DNA from: Thioalkalivibrio sp.
GTDB lineage: Bacteria; Pseudomonadota; Gammaproteobacteria; SpSt-1174
Reading direction: 5' to 3'
Length of the DNA: 7,063 nt
NCBI GenBank assembly: GCA_011046015.1
Contig: DSBO01000038.1
Location: 1 to 7,063, forward strand
Each line of letters begins with the position of its first letter. The stretch's first letter is position 1. The position numbers and the translations under genes were made by a program. Of the stretch, positions 5,910 through 7,063 are shown piece by piece. The notes under the pieces were generated by a model. The model was given only the letters and a program-made list of their open reading frames with translations, made no database searches and had not been told where the DNA came from.

Positions 5910-6454
5910 TCAAAGAACCCCCGCGAGCGCATGGCCTGGGCCGACTCCGTGGCGCTGGACAGGGCCCTGTCGACGAAGAACGAGCCGCTGGCCGCACCGT
6001 GCCGGTAGAGCTGCCTCAGGCCCAGCCGGCCGAGCGAGCGGCTGACGAGGGCGAGGCGCATGTCCTCATACAGGCGGCGGAAGGTGAGTAGCTGGGTGCT
6101 GGCCAGCGTGAGCAGGTAGGCGAGCGTCGGCGAGAAGGCCAGGGCCCGGAAGGCGTTGATGCGCTCGATGAGCAGGAAGGTCATGCTGGTGATCAGCAGC
6201 ACGCGCAGGTTTATCAACACGAGATAGTCCCAGGCGAGGTCGCCGCGCACCAGGCCGACGATCACGTAGGAGACGCTGATCAGCAGGTTGAAGACGAGCA
6301 CGGCCAGCAGCGCGCGCCGCAACACGGCCGCGGCACGTCGCCAGGCCAGCAGCGCGACGAGCGCGAGACCGGCGGCGAGCAGCGGAATGGCGTGTACCAG
6401 CGTGGCGGTGACGACCGCCGCGAGATAGACCAGGAGGAACAGCCGGTCCCTCAT
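5906..6454 (-). CDS. cbiQ: Cobalt/nickel ECF transporter transmembrane coupling subunit CbiQ
   Basis: This 182-residue inner-membrane protein (EcfT type) links the ATPase to the metal-binding subunit. Hydrophobic segments lie at about 5-37, 45-69, 76-96 and 104-124. The cytoplasmic coupling region carries SRSLG (138-142) and ends in AMRSRGFFE (174-182), matching the two Arg-containing motifs by which EcfT/CbiQ proteins contact ATPase subunits. The start is the ATG at 6452-6454, which overlaps the cbiM stop as ATGA. The frame is open further upstream, but that extension is an Arg/Gly-rich out-of-frame reading of cbiM. The protein is shorter than many CbiQ (220-260 residues) because it stops right after the second coupling motif; this looks complete, since cbiO begins at the same point. 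Confidence 0.9.
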   Translation of the reverse strand: MRDRLFLLVYLAAVVTATLVHAIPLLAAGLALVALLAWRRAAAVLRRALLAVLVFNLLISVSYVIVGLVRGDLAWDYLVLINLRVLLITSMTFLLIERINAFRALAFSPTLAYLLTLASTQLLTFRRLYEDMRLALVSRSLGRLGLRQLYRHGAASGSFFVDRALSSATESAQAMRSRGFFE

Positions 6455-7063
6455 GCCATGCGCACCCCGCGCAGCCGGGTGAGGAAGCGGTAGAGCAGTA
6501 CGGTGAGCACGCCCTCGCCCGTGGCCACGGCCAGGTGCGGCAGCAGCACGGCCGGCAGGGTGATGGCGAGACCGAAGGGGAAGAACAGCGGTGTGCCATC
6601 CGCGCGTTGCGCGACCAGTGGCTGGATGCCGAGCACGACGGCCACCAGCAGGGCCGCGACGAGCACGGCGGTGGCCGCGCCGAGAAACAGGGCGGCGGTC
6701 TCGTGGCGCGCGCGCAGCAGGCGATACAGGCCGAAGCCCGCGAAGCTGCCGGCCAGCCCCATGGCCAGGGCGTTGAGCGGCAGGGCGGTGATGCCGCCGC
6801 TGCCGAACAGCAGGGCCTGCATGAGAAATACCAGCGACAGGCTCATGAAGGCGGTCCATGGGCCGAACAGGATGGCGAGCAGGCCGATGCCGGTGGCGTG
6901 CACCGTGGTGCCGCCGGGCAGGGGCAGCGCGATCATGGAGAGCACGAACGCCAGCGCGGTGACCACGGCCAGCAGCGGGACGGTGTCCTGGTCGAGCCGG
7001 CGGCGCACCCGGCGCATGCCGACGAACCAGGCGATACCCGCGGCCGCGTATAGCGGCAGGTAG
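6451..7063 (-). CDS. cbiM: Cobalt/nickel ECF transporter substrate-binding membrane subunit CbiM (5' end outside window)
   Basis: There are 203 residues in the window. The frame is open to the right edge and reads YLPLYAAAGIAWFVG directly before the first internal Met, which is the first membrane helix, so the ATG at 7017 is not the real start. Only the extreme N-terminus, normally beginning Met-His, is missing. PLPGGTTVHATG (His codon at 6898-6900) is the hallmark CbiM/NikM motif; in structurally studied NikM this His and the N-terminal Met-His bind the metal. FGPWTAF and the later hydrophobic helices also fit. CbiM is the S-component that binds the cobalt or nickel ion and carries it across the inner membrane. 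No CbiN or fused NikN follows; the next gene is cbiQ, overlapping by ATGA. An auxiliary protein (NikL/CbiK type) could lie beyond the edge. Confidence 0.9.
   Translation of the reverse strand, partial: YLPLYAAAGIAWFVGMRRVRRRLDQDTVPLLAVVTALAFVLSMIALPLPGGTTVHATGIGLLAILFGPWTAFMSLSLVFLMQALLFGSGGITALPLNALAMGLAGSFAGFGLYRLLRARHETAALFLGAATAVLVAALLVAVVLGIQPLVAQRADGTPLFFPFGLAITLPAVLLPHLAVATGEGVLTVLLYRFLTRLRGVRMA

Noticed and set aside
5136..6008. Plus-strand open frame of 290 codons opposite cbiO
   Set aside because: The opposite strand encodes a complete ABC ATPase with every motif intact, so this is a shadow frame.
6455..6859. Upstream extension of the cbiQ frame
   Set aside because: It overlaps cbiM in another frame and reads as Arg/Gly/His-rich text without membrane helices. 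The ATGA-coupled ATG at 6454 gives a proper CbiQ.

Overview
The window is about 60-65% GC with strongly GC-biased third codon positions. All recognisable genes lie on the minus strand, so transcription runs from the right edge to the left. The gene content (an ECF-type cobalt/nickel importer beside large secreted proteins with a Cys-containing C-terminal anchor) suggests a high-GC Gram-negative bacterium. A gammaproteobacterium of the Chromatiales/Ectothiorhodospiraceae kind is my best guess, but this is an inference and no marker gene is present.

Right third (5124-7063): a tightly packed transition-metal importer, cbiM (5' end cut by the window edge), cbiQ and cbiO. Both junctions are ATGA stop/start overlaps, the signature of translational coupling. 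CbiM is the metal-binding membrane subunit, CbiQ the coupling subunit, and CbiO the ATPase, which has a histidine-rich tail. No CbiN/NikN gene lies between cbiM and cbiQ. I see no convincing terminator after cbiO.

Middle (4329-5123): about 795 bases without a convincing protein gene. An AT-richer stretch (about 4640-4880) holds a plausible sigma-70 promoter facing left and, upstream of it, an 18-bp dyad. Between this promoter and the next gene lies a roughly 370-nt GC-rich leader with four successive hairpins, a run of nine G, an imperfect 13-bp direct repeat and a strong Shine-Dalgarno sequence.

Left two thirds (1-4328): first a 1099-residue secreted protein with a clear signal peptide, two Asp-box (BNR-like) motifs and a C-terminal Gly/Ser-Cys / hydrophobic helix / Arg-cluster sorting signal of the JDVT-CTERM/Myxo-CTERM type. 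It looks like a 'choice-of-anchor' surface protein of unknown function. Two tandem hairpins just after its stop form a strong terminator. Then comes a CSLREA-domain beta-helix-type secreted protein, apparently decaying. Its best start position reads ATA instead of ATG, and an in-frame TAA interrupts an otherwise open frame that keeps coding character to the window edge.

The most interesting points are the large anchored surface protein with its structured leader, and the doubly lesioned CSLREA gene. I did not find a recognisable new defence or mobile system.
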